Counted from the first letter of the stretch, positions 25,041 through 35,379 are shown. The stretch is DNA of 64,000 bases from JBEKUY01 sp049514555 (GCA_049514555.1 JBEKUY010000013.1:1-64000); one strand, 5' to 3'. Notes: a model not told the origin generated them from the sequence alone. A program made the numbers and translations.

Positions 25041-27374
25041 ATGGAAACTCTTTCTGAGGGCAGCACATTCCGGCGGTACAAGAAACTCTGGATCGCGCTA
25101 GGGCTGGTGCTGGTCGTGTCGTTCGCAGTGTTGGGCGGGGTGGGCTTCCAGGTGATTCGAAGCGCGCCGCCGATTCCGGCTCAGGTGGTGACGCCCGACG
25201 GAATCGTTCTGTTTGGCCACGACGATATTGTGAACGGCCAAAACGTCTGGCAGTCCATTGGTGGACAGGAAGTCGGGACGATCTGGGGCCATGGTGCATA
25301 CGTTGCGCCGGACTGGTCCGCGGACTGGCTGCACCGCGAGGCCGTTTTCATTCTCGACCGATGGGCGCGCGCCGCCGGCGCTGAAAACTATACGGCGCTC
25401 ACCGTCGAGCAGCAGGCGGCCCTTCGGGCGCGGCTCCAAGCCGACATGCGCACGAATAGGTATGATCCCCAGCGCGACCGCATCGTCGTCACTCCCGAAC
25501 GAGCGGCAGCTTTTGCAGCGCTCTCCGGTTACTACGCCGACGTCTTTTCCCGCGGCCGCCCGGAATACGCGATTCCGCGCGGTGCGCTGAGCGATCCGCA
25601 AAAACAGCGCGAGATGGCGGCCTTCTTCTGGTGGACCGCATGGGCCGCCGCAACAAATCGTCCGGGCCGCGCGGTCACCTACACCGAGAATTGGCCGCAT
25701 GAGCCGCTCGTCGGGAACCGCCCCACCGGCGGTACGGTTGTTTGGAGCGTGTTCAGCTTTGTCTTCCTGCTTGCCGGCATCGGCGGCATGGCGTGGTACT
25801 TCGGTTCGCAGGACCGCGAGCCATTGCCCGCGCAACTTCCGAAGCGCGATCCCCTGCTCGGCTTCCAGCCCACGCCTTCGCAACGCGCGACGATGAAATA
25901 TTTCTTCGTCGTCGCCGCGCTCATCGTCGTTCAGGTCGGCCTCGGAGCGATCACCGCGCATTATGGTGTGGAAGGCTCCGGCTTCTACGGCATTCCTCTC
26001 GACCGCACTCTGCCTTATGCGGTCACGCGGACCTGGCACCTGCAAATCGGCCTCTTTTGGATTGCCACTTCGTGGCTGGCCACCGGCCTCTACGTCGCTC
26101 CCGCTGTCGGAGGCGCCGAGCCCAAGGGCCAGCGCCTCGGCGTGAACTTTCTCTTCCTCGCGTTGCTTGCCGTCGTGGTTGGCTCGCTCGCGGGCGAGTG
26201 GATGAGCATCGAGCACAAGCTGGGGAACAATTGGTTCTGGTTCGGCACGCAGGGTTACGAATACGTCGATCTCGGCAGGTTCTGGCAGCTCTTGCTCTTT
26301 GTCGGGCTGGTCTTCTGGCTCTGGCTGATGTGGCGCGCGCTTCGTCCGGCGCTGGCCCGCAAAGACGAATCGCATTCGCTCCTGTGGCTCTTCGTGATCG
26401 CGAGCATCGCGATTCCGCTCTTTTACGGCGCGGGCTTGATGTACGGCCAGCGGAGCAATCTGGTGAGCGCCGAGTACTGGCGCTGGTGGGTCGTCCATCT
26501 CTGGGTCGAAGGATTCTTCGAGGTCTTCGCCACCGTGGTCATCGCGTTCCTCTTTACGCGGCTGAAGCTGCTCTCCGTGAACACGGCTACCAAGGCGGTG
26601 CTCTTCTCTACCGTGGTGTTTCTCTCCGGAGGGATCATCGGCACGTTCCACCATCTCTATTTTTCCGGGACGCCCAACATCGTCCTGGCGCTGGGCGCCA
26701 CGTTCAGCGCCCTGGAAGTGGTGCCGCTCGTTCTGATCGGCTTTGAAGCCTGGGAGAATATCCGCCTCGTCCGTGTGAGAGATCACGGGGCCTTCTGGGT
26801 AGCCGCCTACAAGTGGCCCATCTATTACTTCGTGGCCGTGGCCTTCTGGAACTTTGTCGGCGCGGGACTCTTCGGATTCTTGATCAACCCACCCATCGCC
26901 CTCTACTACATGCAAGGACTCAACACCACCGCCGTCCACGCCCACACCGCTCTTTTCGGCGTGTACGGCATGCTGGGAATCGGGCTGATGCTTTTCTGCT
27001 TGCGCGCGCTCCGGCCGGGCAAGGCATGGAAGAACGGGCCGTTGGCCTTTTCCTTCTGGGCCATCAACATTGGCCTGCTGCTCATGGTCGTGCTCAGCCT
27101 CCTGCCTATCGGACTGATGCAAGCGTGGGCTTCCGTCGAGTACGGCACGTGGTACGCGCGTTCGGCCGAATTCATGCAGACCGGTTTGGTGAGTCATCTT
27201 CGATGGATGCGCATCATCGGCGACTCGATTTTCGCCATTGGCATCCTCGTCCTTGGCTGGTTCATCCTCGGACTCGTTACCGGCCACTCCTTCGATCGGC
27301 GCGCCACACTCGAGGAGGGCGAGTGGCAAGTCCACCCGGCCTCAGCCGCTCCACCGGGCCGCGCATCCGACTGA
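25041..27374 (+). CDS. norZ: Quinol-dependent nitric oxide reductase (qNOR)
   Basis: Single-subunit respiratory NO reductase of 777 residues in the inner membrane; it reduces two NO to N2O using quinol. The N-terminal extension (VVTPDGIVLFGHDDIVNGQNVWQ split by helix 1) is the cytochrome-c-like domain without haem seen in qNOR. The catalytic core has 12-13 helices. Metal ligands are visible: His486 in VVHLWVEGFFEV, His537-His538 in TFHHLYFSG, and His633/His635 in AVHAHTALFG. AGGAG precedes the ATG. No norC gene is present, consistent with the quinol type. It probably serves NO detoxification or truncated denitrification, since no other nitrogen-oxide reductase is in the window. Confidence 0.96.
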   Translation: METLSEGSTFRRYKKLWIALGLVLVVSFAVLGGVGFQVIRSAPPIPAQVVTPDGIVLFGHDDIVNGQNVWQSIGGQEVGTIWGHGAYVAPDWSADWLHREAVFILDRWARAAGAENYTALTVEQQAALRARLQADMRTNRYDPQRDRIVVTPERAAAFAALSGYYADVFSRGRPEYAIPRGALSDPQKQREMAAFFWWTAWAAATNRPGRAVTYTENWPHEPLVGNRPTGGTVVWSVFSFVFLLAGIGGMAWYFGSQDREPLPAQLPKRDPLLGFQPTPSQRATMKYFFVVAALIVVQVGLGAITAHYGVEGSGFYGIPLDRTLPYAVTRTWHLQIGLFWIATSWLATGLYVAPAVGGAEPKGQRLGVNFLFLALLAVVVGSLAGEWMSIEHKLGNNWFWFGTQGYEYVDLGRFWQLLLFVGLVFWLWLMWRALRPALARKDESHSLLWLFVIASIAIPLFYGAGLMYGQRSNLVSAEYWRWWVVHLWVEGFFEVFATVVIAFLFTRLKLLSVNTATKAVLFSTVVFLSGGIIGTFHHLYFSGTPNIVLALGATFSALEVVPLVLIGFEAWENIRLVRVRDHGAFWVAAYKWPIYYFVAVAFWNFVGAGLFGFLINPPIALYYMQGLNTTAVHAHTALFGVYGMLGIGLMLFCLRALRPGKAWKNGPLAFSFWAINIGLLLMVVLSLLPIGLMQAWASVEYGTWYARSAEFMQTGLVSHLRWMRIIGDSIFAIGILVLGWFILGLVTGHSFDRRATLEEGEWQVHPASAAPPGRASD

Positions 27375-27502
27375 GCAATCTCCGATCGCAACCAAAATCC
27401 TCGCTTACATCCCTTTGCATCGCTTCAGCATCCGTTAACGCGTAGCTCACCGGGCGAGTTCAAGGTACGATCGGAAGCCTATGGTGGTGAGCGAGGGAGA
27501 CC

Positions 27503-28321
27503 ATGAATAGAAAAACCACGACGATTCTCCTCACTGGCGGATTCTTGGCTGCCGCTTATGCCTTTTCTCCCGCTTCCCTGCGAGGCCAAGCGTCTCCGGG
27601 ACCTCTGCCTCCGGCTGAGCCACAGCCGCGGACGCAAGCCCCCGACCAACCGAAATCGCAGCCGCAGCCGCAGCTCACGCCGGAACAATTGCGGAAGCTC
27701 GCTGGCTCCTGGAAGCTAAATCGCGATGAGAGTGACGACGCGCACAAGAAGATGCAGGATGCCAGGGGCAGCAGCGGAAGCGGCAGCGGAGGTGGCCGTG
27801 GAGGAGGTCCCTACGGTGGCGGACGGCGCGGGGGCGGCGGTTATCCCGGCGGCGGCTACCCCGGTGGAGGTGGTTATCCCGGTGGCGGCGGTTATCCAGG
27901 CGGCGGTGGCGGAGGGGGTCCCTATGGAGGGCGCGGAGGTGGCATGGGAGGCGGACAAAGCGATGAAGATCGCCAGCGGATGCAGGAATTGCTCAACCCC
28001 GCGGATTCGCTGGCCATCGCCCAGAAGGATGCGGAGATCGACCTGACCGACGACCAAGCTCGCAAGCGTGTCTTCTACACTGACGGACGGAAACTGCAGA
28101 AGTCCAAGGACGAGAAGTACCAGGAAGTCGCGGCGCACTGGGAAGGAAGCCGTCTCCTCTCAGAGGAGAAAGGACCCCACGGCGGGAAGGTCATGCGCTC
28201 GCTTGAATTGGCTCCTGACGGCCAGCAGCTATACGAGACACTCTACATTGAAACCGCCCGATCGAGCGCGGAAGTGAGCATCCGCTACGTCTACGACGTC
28301 GTTCACGAAAGCAAAAAGTAA
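27503..28321 (+). CDS. Exported Gly-rich hypothetical protein
   Basis: 272 residues. A signal peptide (MNRKTTTILLTGGFLAAAYAF) is followed by a Pro/Gln-rich linker, the short motif LAGSWKLNRDESDD, and a Gly-rich low-complexity stretch with repeated GGGYPGG units (about residues 95-155). The C-terminal globular region starts at about 165 (LLNPADSLAIAQKDAEIDL). The WKLNRDESD motif recurs in acidobacterial secreted proteins of unknown role. GAGGGAGACC upstream of the ATG is a good ribosome site. The function is unknown; a periplasmic or surface location is inferred. Confidence 0.78.
   Translation: MNRKTTTILLTGGFLAAAYAFSPASLRGQASPGPLPPAEPQPRTQAPDQPKSQPQPQLTPEQLRKLAGSWKLNRDESDDAHKKMQDARGSSGSGSGGGRGGGPYGGGRRGGGGYPGGGYPGGGGYPGGGGYPGGGGGGGPYGGRGGGMGGGQSDEDRQRMQELLNPADSLAIAQKDAEIDLTDDQARKRVFYTDGRKLQKSKDEKYQEVAAHWEGSRLLSEEKGPHGGKVMRSLELAPDGQQLYETLYIETARSSAEVSIRYVYDVVHESKK
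27833..27935 (+). repeat. GGC/TAC-rich tandem coding repeat
   Basis: Imperfect tandem units encode GGGGYPGG in the Gly-rich exported protein. Repeat-number variation would be expected between strains. Confidence 0.7.
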
Positions 28322-28427
28322 CTCTTGATTTGTCGAAGACTGGGCGCCGTAGACTGATGGGTTCGCGACGGGTTTCGGGAGAGTTTCATCGGTCTGTTTT
28401 TCAATGACATCCTCACGGAGCAAATCC

Positions 28428-31031
28428 ATGCGCAAAGAACACCGCTATCTGGCCGTGCTGGTACTTGCACTTCTTCTTCCATCTCTCAGTCAGGCGCAAA
28501 CGACAATGCAAAAACAGAGCATCCTTCTTGATTCGGGCTGGGAATTTCGGCAGCTCAACGAAGGCGCAAACAGTTCGGCTTGGCGGCCCGCCCAGGTTCC
28601 TGGCGACGTCCACTTGGACCTGCTCCGCAACAAACTGATCCCCGATCCTTATTATCGCGACAATGAAGCCAAGCTGCAGTGGATCGAAGAAGCGGACTGG
28701 GAGTATCGCACCGCGATTCAAGCCACGCCCGAATTGCTGAACCACAAAAATATTGAGCTGGTCTTCGAGGGTTTGGACGCCTATGCCGACGTCTATCTGA
28801 ACGACAAGCCCGTGCTGACTACGGAAAATATGTTCCGCGAATGGCGCGTGGACGTGATGCCCTATCTGCAGCCGGGCCTCAACCAGCTTCGAATCGTGTT
28901 CCCGTCGCCGATCAAGACCGCCGTGAAAATCGCATCGACCGACAAATGGCGCGAGCAGACGCACACCGCGGAGAAAACCTACATCCGCAAGGCGGCTTTC
29001 GAGTATGGATGGGATTGGGGGCCGCGGTTTGTCACCAGCGGCATCTGGCGCCCCGCCCAGCTCGAAGCCTGGGACGCGGCCAGAATCTCCAACGTGCACA
29101 TCGCCCAGCGCGACGTGACGCCGGCAGTGGCGCACCTCACCGCCCAAGTCGAAGTGACCGCCACTGAAAACGCCGCCGCGAAATTGACGTTGGACTTTAT
29201 GCACGCGGGTAAGAAGGCGGAACTCTCACAAAATGTCGAACTTCACCCCGGGATCAACCACGTTGATCTCCCCGTGGAGATCGCCAAGCCCGAGCTGTGG
29301 TATCCGGCCGGCTACGGCGCGCAGCCCATCTATCAATTCAACGCCCAATTGACCATCGGCAATCGCGCGGAAGACCGGGCGTCGGCGCGGACCGGCTTGC
29401 GCTCGATCGTCCTGCGCCGGGAGCTCGATCAGTGGGGCCGCTCTTTCGAATTCGTCATCAACGGGATTCCGGTATTCGCCAAGGGCGCGGACGTGATTCC
29501 CTTCGACAGTTTTCCCAACCGCGTCACCACCGAACAGTATCGCCGCGTTCTACAATCCGCGCGCGACGCGAACATGAATATCATTCGCCACTGGGGCGGC
29601 GGGTATTACGAGACCGACGAGTTCTACAATCTCTGCGACGAGCTCGGCATCATGATTTGGCAGGACTTCATGTTCGGCAACGATTGGCAGCCCGGAACCT
29701 ATCCCTTCAAACAGAATGTGGAGAAAGAGGCCGAATACCAGGTCCGGCGCTTGCGAGACCATCCCAGCATCGTGCTCTGGTGCGGCAACAACGAAACCGA
29801 GGAAGCATTCGGTTGGGGCGGGCGGGACCAACTCAGCCCCGAAGCTCGTTTGAAGATGTGGGAGGACTATCTCACCGTTTTCAGCGGAATTCTTACGCGC
29901 ACCGTGAACCGCCTGATCCCCGAAACTCCGTACTGGCCGAGTTCGCCTAGCGCGGATTATGAGGAGCTTTCGCCGAACTTTCAGTCGGGCGATTTTCACG
30001 ATTGGAGCGTTTGGCACGGCAACGTCGCTTTTAGCGAGTACGAGAAGCACTTCCCGCGCTTCATGACCGAATACGGGTTTCAATCGTTTCCTGAAATGCG
30101 CACCGTCGAGGCCTTCACGATTCCGGAAGATCGCGGGAGCATCTTCACCCCGGTCATGCTGGCCCATCAGAAGAATAACCGGGGCAATGCGATCATCCAC
30201 GAATACATGCTCCGATACTATTCCGAGCCGCGCGATTTCCCGTCGTTCCTGTATGCCAGCCAGGTGCTCCAGGCAGAAGGCATCAAGATCGGCGCGGAGC
30301 ACTTGCGACGAATTCGCCCGCGCGCAATGGGGTCCATTTTCTGGCAGCTCAACGATTGCTGGCCGGTGGCTTCCTGGTCGAGCATCGATTATTACGGGCG
30401 GTGGAAGGCGCTGCATTACTACGCGCGGCGCTTCTATAGTCCGCTGCTCGTTTCGCCGCACGTGGAGAACGGCGATTTCACCGTCTACGTGGTGTCAGAC
30501 AAGACTGCGCCGACCGACGCGCAACTCCGCGTGCGATTGATGACCTTGGACGGGAAAACGCTGAGCGACAATACGCAGAACATCCAGGTTCCGGCGCTCT
30601 CCAGCAAGAGTTACGTTCAGCGGCCGCTGGCCGAGTTTGTGAACGCGAATGGCGCCGATGCGGCCAAGATATTCGCCGTCACAGACCTGGCCGTCGATGG
30701 CAAACAGGTTTCAAGCAACCTGTTGTACTTTGTGCCGGCCAGCGAAGTTTACTTGCCCCAGGCGCAGATCAGCACCCAACTCACGAAGGTTGGCGATGGG
30801 TACCGTCTGCATCTTTCCTCCAGCGTGCTTGCGCGCAGTGTGTACGTGTCGTCCGGAGACTTGGACGCGGCGGTGTCCGACAACTATTCCGATTTGATTC
30901 CGGGCCAACCGGTGGACATTGCCATCACGAGCGGCGCACCTCTGGAACAGTTGCGGGGGAAGCTGAAGGTCATGTCGCTGGTGGACGCCTTCGCGCCCCC
31001 AGGCACGTCCGCAGCGTCAGAGACAAAATAG
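28428..31031 (+). CDS. Beta-mannosidase, glycoside hydrolase family 2
   Basis: Exported GH2 enzyme of about 867 residues that releases mannose from the ends of beta-mannosides, probably in mannan or N-glycan breakdown. The ATG at 28428 follows GGAG at seven bases and gives a clean signal peptide (MRKEHRYLAVLVLALLLPSL). The N-terminal sugar-binding domain shows DSGWEFRQLNE and EYGWDWGPRFVTSGIWRP, typical of beta-mannosidase. The acid/base Glu456 is in LWCGNNETEEAF and the nucleophile Glu548 in FMTEYGFQSFPE. The C-terminal immunoglobulin-like domains are complete. It is convergent with bacterioferritin. An exo-glucosaminidase activity is less likely. Confidence 0.92.
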   Translation: MRKEHRYLAVLVLALLLPSLSQAQTTMQKQSILLDSGWEFRQLNEGANSSAWRPAQVPGDVHLDLLRNKLIPDPYYRDNEAKLQWIEEADWEYRTAIQATPELLNHKNIELVFEGLDAYADVYLNDKPVLTTENMFREWRVDVMPYLQPGLNQLRIVFPSPIKTAVKIASTDKWREQTHTAEKTYIRKAAFEYGWDWGPRFVTSGIWRPAQLEAWDAARISNVHIAQRDVTPAVAHLTAQVEVTATENAAAKLTLDFMHAGKKAELSQNVELHPGINHVDLPVEIAKPELWYPAGYGAQPIYQFNAQLTIGNRAEDRASARTGLRSIVLRRELDQWGRSFEFVINGIPVFAKGADVIPFDSFPNRVTTEQYRRVLQSARDANMNIIRHWGGGYYETDEFYNLCDELGIMIWQDFMFGNDWQPGTYPFKQNVEKEAEYQVRRLRDHPSIVLWCGNNETEEAFGWGGRDQLSPEARLKMWEDYLTVFSGILTRTVNRLIPETPYWPSSPSADYEELSPNFQSGDFHDWSVWHGNVAFSEYEKHFPRFMTEYGFQSFPEMRTVEAFTIPEDRGSIFTPVMLAHQKNNRGNAIIHEYMLRYYSEPRDFPSFLYASQVLQAEGIKIGAEHLRRIRPRAMGSIFWQLNDCWPVASWSSIDYYGRWKALHYYARRFYSPLLVSPHVENGDFTVYVVSDKTAPTDAQLRVRLMTLDGKTLSDNTQNIQVPALSSKSYVQRPLAEFVNANGADAAKIFAVTDLAVDGKQVSSNLLYFVPASEVYLPQAQISTQLTKVGDGYRLHLSSSVLARSVYVSSGDLDAAVSDNYSDLIPGQPVDIAITSGAPLEQLRGKLKVMSLVDAFAPPGTSAASETK

Positions 31032-31095
31032 GCGAGGGTCCGGCTGAATTCGCAAGGCAAACGCCGGCCGCGAAAGCCAAGCGCTACACGCAGGG

Positions 31096-31566
31096 TCAAC
31101 CCTTCATCTGCTCGGTGAGATAAATCGGCAGGGTGAGCTGGTCGATCAGGGAGAGCTGGGTCTCGAGGTAGTCCACGTGCTCTTCCTCGTCCTTCAGAAT
31201 TTCTTTGAGGAAGTCCGCGGTGGCGTTGTCGCCAACCTTGCGGCAGACCTCGATGGCTCTGTTGTACGCGATGACGGCGCCTTTTTCGAGTGTGAGATCG
31301 TTCTTGAGCTGCTGAGGGACGTCTTTGCCGATGGTGATCTTCCCGAACCGGTCCATTCTCGGCACGCCCTCGAGGAACAGGATCCGCTCCATGATCGCTT
31401 CGGCGTGTTTCATTTCGCCGACGGATTGCTTCTTGGTTAGGCCGGAGAGCCGCCTGTAGCCCCAGTTCTCGCACATTTCGGCGTGGAGCATGTACTGGTT
31501 GATCGCACTTAGCTCTTCCTTGAGCATTTCAGAAAGCACTTCGAGAACTTCCGGCTTGCCTTTCAT
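31096..31566 (-). CDS. bfr: Bacterioferritin
   Basis: Haem-containing iron-storage ferritin of 156 residues that assembles into 24-mers and oxidises Fe(II). All ferroxidase ligands are present at the standard positions: Glu18, Glu51, His54, Glu94, Glu127 and His130. The haem ligand Met52 is also present (EMKHAEAIME). AAGGAGGGGAG upstream of the ATG is a strong ribosome site. No bfd ferredoxin gene is nearby. It may be regulated by iron, but no Fur box was recognised. Confidence 0.97.
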   Translation of the reverse strand: MKGKPEVLEVLSEMLKEELSAINQYMLHAEMCENWGYRRLSGLTKKQSVGEMKHAEAIMERILFLEGVPRMDRFGKITIGKDVPQQLKNDLTLEKGAVIAYNRAIEVCRKVGDNATADFLKEILKDEEEHVDYLETQLSLIDQLTLPIYLTEQMKG

Positions 31567-31838
31567 CGCGTCTCCCCTCCTTGTGCAGCAGCGACAGTAT
31601 AAGTCAGGTGGACGGGATTCAAGAAGCCGGCAGGCCGTCTGCGGTATTCACTGCAAACCAACACCGCACCCCACCGAAACGTGCAACCTTCTCTTGCGCG
31701 GCCCGGCGCCCCCACCAACCAACACGTACAAAATGGCTTACGCAGTCGCAACTTCAGTCCCAGTACCGTGTTCCATCAGCATAGGGTTGGCAAGTGCGAG
31801 TGGCACCTTCGAGGTAGTCACAAGAGAGGAAATCGGCA

Positions 31839-33797
31839 ATGAGACTCATACGGTGGTTTGGTTCCCTTTGGTTCCTGTTGTTGGCTGTGGCACTCGTCGG
31901 TTGCGGCGCCGGTGGCGGCGGAACATCGAACAATCCGCCTGCTCCACAAGACGGCAGCGTGAACATGATGTTGAGCGACGCCTCCTCCGAGGATTGGGCG
32001 ACCGTCGGCGTCAAGGTGCTGAGCATCTCGCTCATTCCGCAGGATGGCGGCGCGCCGGTCGTGGCCTACACCGCGCCCACTCCGGCTCCAACGATCAATC
32101 TAGTCCAGCTCGATCAACTCGCTGAAGTCTTGGGCAACATGACGATCCCTGCCGGCACCTATACGGCGGCCTCTCTGACCATCAGCGGCAATCCGGGAGA
32201 TGTGCTTTTGACCGTCGCGGCCAATCCGGAATCCGGTTTCCCCGTGGCTGCCGGCACCGCGATTTCCCAAAACCAGATTCAGATTCAAGGCACCAAGGGC
32301 AGCGCCGGCAGTCTGACGGCGACGGTGAAGGTCAACTTCGACTCTCCGCTCGTGATCACGGCCAACCAGAGTAATGCGTTGGATTTGGAATTTGACCTGT
32401 CGCATCCGGCCTTCATCGTCGAGCACGTTCCTCTGAGTGGCTCGCCGGTCTGGGCGGTGAACTTCAGAGGCCCGCTTCGCCACCATCACATCTGGAATCT
32501 CGCCGACTTCCTTTTGCGGCACCTCTATGGGACCGTGACTGCGGTGTCTTCGGACAATACTTCGATCACGGTGAACAAAGACTATCCCGTCTGTCCGCCC
32601 ACAAATCCCGAGACGGCCATCGCTTCCCAGCAGAGCCTCAAGATCCTGGCCGACGCCGCCAATGGAACGATTTTCTACGACGTGGATGCCAAGACTTCGG
32701 CCGTCATCAAAGATTTCTCCACCGTGGCTTCCACGCTCGACGGCAAGTTCGTCCGCGTGGCCGCTCGCTATCAATCGGACGGCTCGCTGGTGGCGGTGCG
32801 TATGTGGGCCAGCACCAGCTTTAACAAAGTCTGGCTGAGTCCGGAAGGCCACGTCCTCCATGTGAATGCTTCGTCCACGCCTGCTAGCATCACCGTTCAG
32901 AACGAGCTCGGCGTCCCCGTCGTCGTGGACGTCGATGCCAACACGCAGTTCTACTTCCGCACGCCCGCGAGCGCACTCGCCGATGCAACTCCCATTGGGA
33001 CAGGAGCCGGTTTCCTGGCCAATCTGGTCCGCGGCTTCAAGGTGCACGTGAGCGCTGCGGATCCGCTGGCCAGTCCTTTGGTGGCCCAGGTGGTGGACAT
33101 CGAAATCGCCAGGTTTGACGGAACTATCTCCGCGCCAAACAATGTCGGCTTCACCTACAACCGGAATTTCTTCACCGCCAGCGACAATTACTCCAAAACC
33201 CTGGACTACATCTCCAGCACGACGCCGAACGGCAAGGATGCCAACGGCAATTCGGTCACCGGCTTCAAGTGGTGGAACTTCACTTTCCCCACCTTGGCTG
33301 ACACCGGAGCCAACGCGATTCCCGACTTCGTCTCGGCCACTAGCGGTTCGGTGAACTTCGGCGGCACCGTGGGTGCGATGTCTGCCTGGGGAGAAACCTA
33401 CGCCCTTTGGAATGACCCCTCGAAGCCGAACGACTGGTCCGCGCCATGGACGGTTCTCGCGCCTACTCCGGTGCCGTTGGGCGCAGTGTCCTCTCCGTGG
33501 GTTCAGGGCAGCAACGGCGGCACCTTCGGCATGAAGGTGCAGCCGGCCGGCAACGCGGTCACCGTGGACGTGAACGACACGTCCGGCTCTGCCACGCTCG
33601 TCTACCAGGTAGACATGACGGGCGGTATCATCACGGTGAGCGCCGTGGACATCACTACCTCGGCCGGCTTGAACTCACTTATCAACAATCTGGTTACCGG
33701 CACACCGGTGAAGGTTTTCGGCGTGCCCCAATCAGACGGCACGATCAAAGCCTACGTGCTGGTCTATTTCACGGGCATACTACCGGCGGCGGCGTAA
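31839..33797 (+). CDS. Lipoprotein with DUF4382-like N-terminal domain
   Basis: 652 residues. The signal peptide ends in the lipobox LVGCG, so the mature protein starts at a lipidated Cys near residue 22. The N-terminal part (GSVNMMLSDASSEDWATVGVKV to LDLEFDLSHPAF) matches the DUF4382 pattern common in exported acidobacterial proteins. The middle has repeated beta segments of the DUF5666 type (LYGTVTAVSSDNTSITVN, GHVLHVNASSTPASITVQN). No catalytic motif is visible. A role in the envelope is inferred. GAGG nine bases upstream supports the start, and a 13-bp-stem terminator follows. Confidence 0.82.
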   Translation: MRLIRWFGSLWFLLLAVALVGCGAGGGGTSNNPPAPQDGSVNMMLSDASSEDWATVGVKVLSISLIPQDGGAPVVAYTAPTPAPTINLVQLDQLAEVLGNMTIPAGTYTAASLTISGNPGDVLLTVAANPESGFPVAAGTAISQNQIQIQGTKGSAGSLTATVKVNFDSPLVITANQSNALDLEFDLSHPAFIVEHVPLSGSPVWAVNFRGPLRHHHIWNLADFLLRHLYGTVTAVSSDNTSITVNKDYPVCPPTNPETAIASQQSLKILADAANGTIFYDVDAKTSAVIKDFSTVASTLDGKFVRVAARYQSDGSLVAVRMWASTSFNKVWLSPEGHVLHVNASSTPASITVQNELGVPVVVDVDANTQFYFRTPASALADATPIGTGAGFLANLVRGFKVHVSAADPLASPLVAQVVDIEIARFDGTISAPNNVGFTYNRNFFTASDNYSKTLDYISSTTPNGKDANGNSVTGFKWWNFTFPTLADTGANAIPDFVSATSGSVNFGGTVGAMSAWGETYALWNDPSKPNDWSAPWTVLAPTPVPLGAVSSPWVQGSNGGTFGMKVQPAGNAVTVDVNDTSGSATLVYQVDMTGGIITVSAVDITTSAGLNSLINNLVTGTPVKVFGVPQSDGTIKAYVLVYFTGILPAAA

Positions 33798-33821
33798 ACT
33801 CGCCGCGCAATTGCTTTTTCC

Positions 33822-33858
33822 AGCCGCCGCCCCCTCTGGGGGCGGCGGCTTCCTTTTT
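33822..33858 (+). terminator. Intrinsic terminator after the DUF4382 lipoprotein
   Basis: A perfect 13-bp stem (33822-33834 with 33838-33850), a 3-base loop and a T-run (33854-33858). The region from here to 34179 holds no gene; it is AT-rich around 33990-34060 and includes a TTGACA at 34046 that may be a -35 box for the next gene. Confidence 0.9.
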
Positions 33859-34179
33859 GATCACCACGCCGAGCGCGCGGATCCCCCATGCACACATGGA
33901 TTCTCCCCTTGAAAATGCCGAGAACTACGCAAACACAAAGAGTTAGCTCCGTTTCGGGAATCTCTGCGTCGTGTGATACGGATTTTGGAATCGGGATTCA
34001 CATTCCTGAATACGCGAATTCGATCCGATTGCATTTAAAAACAAATTGACACAACAAATATCGCGAATCTGCCATCTAGATCGGTTGGGCTGCTAGAATT
34101 CGGCGGTTGCTCACCAGGGGCAGAGCTCTCTGTTCTTGGTCTGTTTGGTACATTCATACATTCCACATTGGGGGGGAAG

Positions 34180-35295
34180 ATGAAGTTGCTTGTTTGGTCC
34201 TTGAAGTTCGTATTCGTTCTTTGCTTCACGCTGTCTCTGATTCCAACCGTAGCACTGGCGCAACATTACACACAGACGAACCTGGTCTCCGACCTTGCCA
34301 ACATGGCTCCGGTGACCGATCCCAATCTGAAGAATCCCTGGGGGTTGACCCGCAGTTCTGGAAGTCCCTGGTGGGTGGGGAACAACAACTCGGGAACTTC
34401 CACGCTCTACAACGGCACGGGCGCGATCATCCCAATCAACGGCAACGGGATTGTAACCATCCCGCCGCCGAACAGCTCCCCAGCAGGCACTCAAGCTACT
34501 CCAACAGGGGTCGTCTTCAATGGCAGCCCAGATTTTGTTCTTCCGAACGGCAAGCCGGCGGCATTCATCTTTGCCACAGAGGATGGGACTATCTCTGGGT
34601 GGAATGGCGGGCCCGCTGCCGTCCTGGTAGTGGACAAATCTGATAACGGTTCAGCGAACGGAGCCGTGTACAAAGGCGCCACCAGCGGCGACGTGAATGG
34701 AACCCGTTTCCTTTACGTTACGAATTTCCGTAGCGGGCGGGTGGAGGTGTACGACACGAGTTTCAAACGGGTGAGGCTGGATGAAGACGCATTTGATGAC
34801 GATTTCATTCCGCGCGGTTTTGCCCCCTTCAACGTGCAAAACATCGGCGGAAGCTTATTTGTCACGTATGCGAAGCAGGATGCGGCGAGGCACGATGACG
34901 TGGCTGGGGATGGCCTGGGTTTTGTGGACATCTTCACCACTTCGGGGAGGCTGATCTCGCGCCTGCAGCATGGTCCTTGGCTCAATTCTCCCTGGGGCGT
35001 CGTCTGGACCCCTCGCGATTTCGGGGAGTTCAGCAATTCCATACTCGTGGGGAATTTCGGCAGCGGACGGATTGCCGCCTTCAACGGCTTCACGGGCAAA
35101 TTCATCGGCTTCGTGAAGAATCCTGACGATTCTCTCTTAACCATTGATGGCTTGTGGTCGCTCACCTTCGGCAATGGCGCCACGGCGGGGCCGTCCACCA
35201 CGCTGTACTTCACCGCTGGTCTCAACGGCGAACAGGACGGCCTGTTCGGCACACTGACTCCAGTGGCAGCCGAACAAGATGGAGATGAAGAGTAG
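34180..35295 (+). CDS. TIGR03118 family exported protein
   Basis: 371 residues. Signal peptide MKLLVWSLKFVFVLCFTLSL to ALA, then the family pattern: YTQTNLVSDLANMAPVTDPN, NPWGLTRSSGSPWWVGNN, GVVFNGSPDFVLP, AAFIFATEDGTISGW, VYKGATSG, and NILVGNFGSGRIAAFNG (with S before N). It is predicted to fold as a beta-propeller. The family was defined in PEP-CTERM bacteria, but no PEP-CTERM tail is present here. The ATG at 34180 lies right after GGGGGGAAG. The function is unknown. A palindromic terminator follows. Confidence 0.85.
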   Translation: MKLLVWSLKFVFVLCFTLSLIPTVALAQHYTQTNLVSDLANMAPVTDPNLKNPWGLTRSSGSPWWVGNNNSGTSTLYNGTGAIIPINGNGIVTIPPPNSSPAGTQATPTGVVFNGSPDFVLPNGKPAAFIFATEDGTISGWNGGPAAVLVVDKSDNGSANGAVYKGATSGDVNGTRFLYVTNFRSGRVEVYDTSFKRVRLDEDAFDDDFIPRGFAPFNVQNIGGSLFVTYAKQDAARHDDVAGDGLGFVDIFTTSGRLISRLQHGPWLNSPWGVVWTPRDFGEFSNSILVGNFGSGRIAAFNGFTGKFIGFVKNPDDSLLTIDGLWSLTFGNGATAGPSTTLYFTAGLNGEQDGLFGTLTPVAAEQDGDEE

Positions 35296-35341
35296 CGCTG
35301 CTGGACCGGCGGTACCGTCCTACGGTGCGAAGTAAGAGGAG

Positions 35342-35379
35342 ACGGCAGAGGCCAATTGGCCTCTGCCGTTTTCTTTTGT
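35342..35379 (+). terminator. Palindromic terminator between TIGR03118 gene and DAHP synthase
   Basis: A 28-base perfect palindrome (35342-35369; 12-bp stem with AATT loop) is followed by TTTTCTTTTG. The two flanking genes converge here, so it may also act, more weakly, on the opposite strand. Confidence 0.88.

Noticed and set aside
25098..27335. 745-codon open frame antisense to norZ
   Set aside because: It is highly charged with no recognisable domain, while the + strand is a clear nitric oxide reductase.
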